Shown one piece after another: positions 63,865-64,000 of a stretch of 64,000 nucleotides of DNA. The DNA lies in assembly GCF_036924515.1 (NCBI RefSeq), contig NZ_JAZHRR010000001.1, positions 6,481,001 to 6,545,000 of the forward strand. The letters are read 5' to 3'. How positions within the stretch are numbered: the stretch's first letter is position 1; every line of letters begins with the position of its first letter. Source of the stretch: Bradyrhizobium sp. AZCC 1610 (lineage in GTDB: Bacteria; Pseudomonadota; Alphaproteobacteria; Rhizobiales; Xanthobacteraceae). The notes beneath the pieces were generated by a model. That model was not told the DNA's origin and did not search any database. It saw only the letters and a list, made by a program, of their open reading frames with translations. The position numbers were made by a program, and so were the translations under genes.

Positions 63865-64000
63865 ATGCTCCATTTCATTTCAAACGAAGTCATGGCACTA
63901 CTTCAAGTCGTTATGATCGACTTGGTCTTGGCCGGTGACAACGCCATTGTCATCGGCTTGGCCGCGGCAGGATTACCGCTGCAGCAACGCACGAAAGCTG
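63865..64000 (+). CDS. TerC-family membrane protein, 5' part only
   Basis: The gene is cut by the window end. The first 45 codons from ATG 63865 include MALLQVVMIDLVLAGDNAIVIGLAAAG, the start of a TerC/YjbE-type integral membrane protein with the conserved DLVLAGDNA motif whose acidic residues may bind metal. ATG 63892 is an alternative start. Members relate to tellurite resistance or manganese export. The length and the rest of the motifs cannot be seen. Confidence 0.75.
   Translation, partial: MLHFISNEVMALLQVVMIDLVLAGDNAIVIGLAAAGLPLQQRTKA

Noticed and set aside
1..64000. CRISPR arrays, complete insertion sequences, rRNA operons and riboswitches
   Set aside because: No regularly spaced direct repeats, no terminal inverted repeats around a full transposase gene, and no rRNA-like or known riboswitch-like sequence were seen by eye.

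Overview
The window looks like chromosomal or island DNA of an alphaproteobacterium of the order Rhizobiales, most like Bradyrhizobium and its relatives. The grounds are a CycM-type membrane cytochrome c, a Pha/Mrp antiporter with fused A and B subunits, BA14K and LTXXQ proteins, promoters of the alphaproteobacterial EcfG type, and many small membrane proteins of rhizobial style. This placement rests on protein resemblance only. No rRNA or intact tRNA gene was seen, and no CRISPR array.

Layout. 1-4.8 kb: an exported protein, a broken resolvase and several small proteins. 4.8-7.6 kb: a NarL/FixJ-type response regulator and its sensor kinase. 8.3-18.4 kb: a small membrane protein, an IS5-like remnant, CycM, a SEL1-repeat protein, a DegP-like protease, a DUF502 protein, a large Arg-rich LTXXQ protein and a broken MscS channel. 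18.9-23.1 kb: an RND efflux pump with its adaptor. 23.5-28.5 kb: an orphan amino-acid-type binding protein, a Crp/Fnr regulator and a second two-component system paralogous to the first. 28.8-36.8 kb: small exported and membrane proteins mixed with remnants of hflC, a BA14K gene and gcd. 36.9-43.7 kb: a lone receiver protein, an AraC regulator, two universal stress proteins, an orphan cytochrome oxidase subunit I and a livF remnant. 43.9-44.7 kb: LysR and cytochrome c remnants. 45.1-55.3 kb: a complete Mrp operon flanked by two direct copies of a locus carrying Rnk/GreA-like genes, then a tandem universal stress protein. 55.7-64 kb: more Rnk/GreA-like genes, a PAS protein, another LysR remnant, two DUF488 proteins, and the start of a TerC-like gene cut by the window end.

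The overall theme is stress and respiration: cation/proton homeostasis (Mrp), envelope quality control (DegP, LTXXQ), efflux, universal stress proteins, transcription-elongation or Rnk-type factors and a terminal oxidase subunit, with many small membrane proteins. At least eleven genes are visibly broken, so much of the window is decaying accessory DNA interleaved with intact operons.

Three signals stand out. (1) A 15-bp palindrome TCAGG-N5-CCTGA lies upstream of both paralogous two-component systems, with near-perfect copies at two other places, and is a candidate operator for their LuxR-type regulators. (2) Seven Rnk/GreA-like genes lie within 18 kb, including a duplicated pair flanking the Mrp operon. 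(3) Two homologous small membrane proteins lie in one frame, separated by one TAG, and the second has GTT where a start codon is expected.
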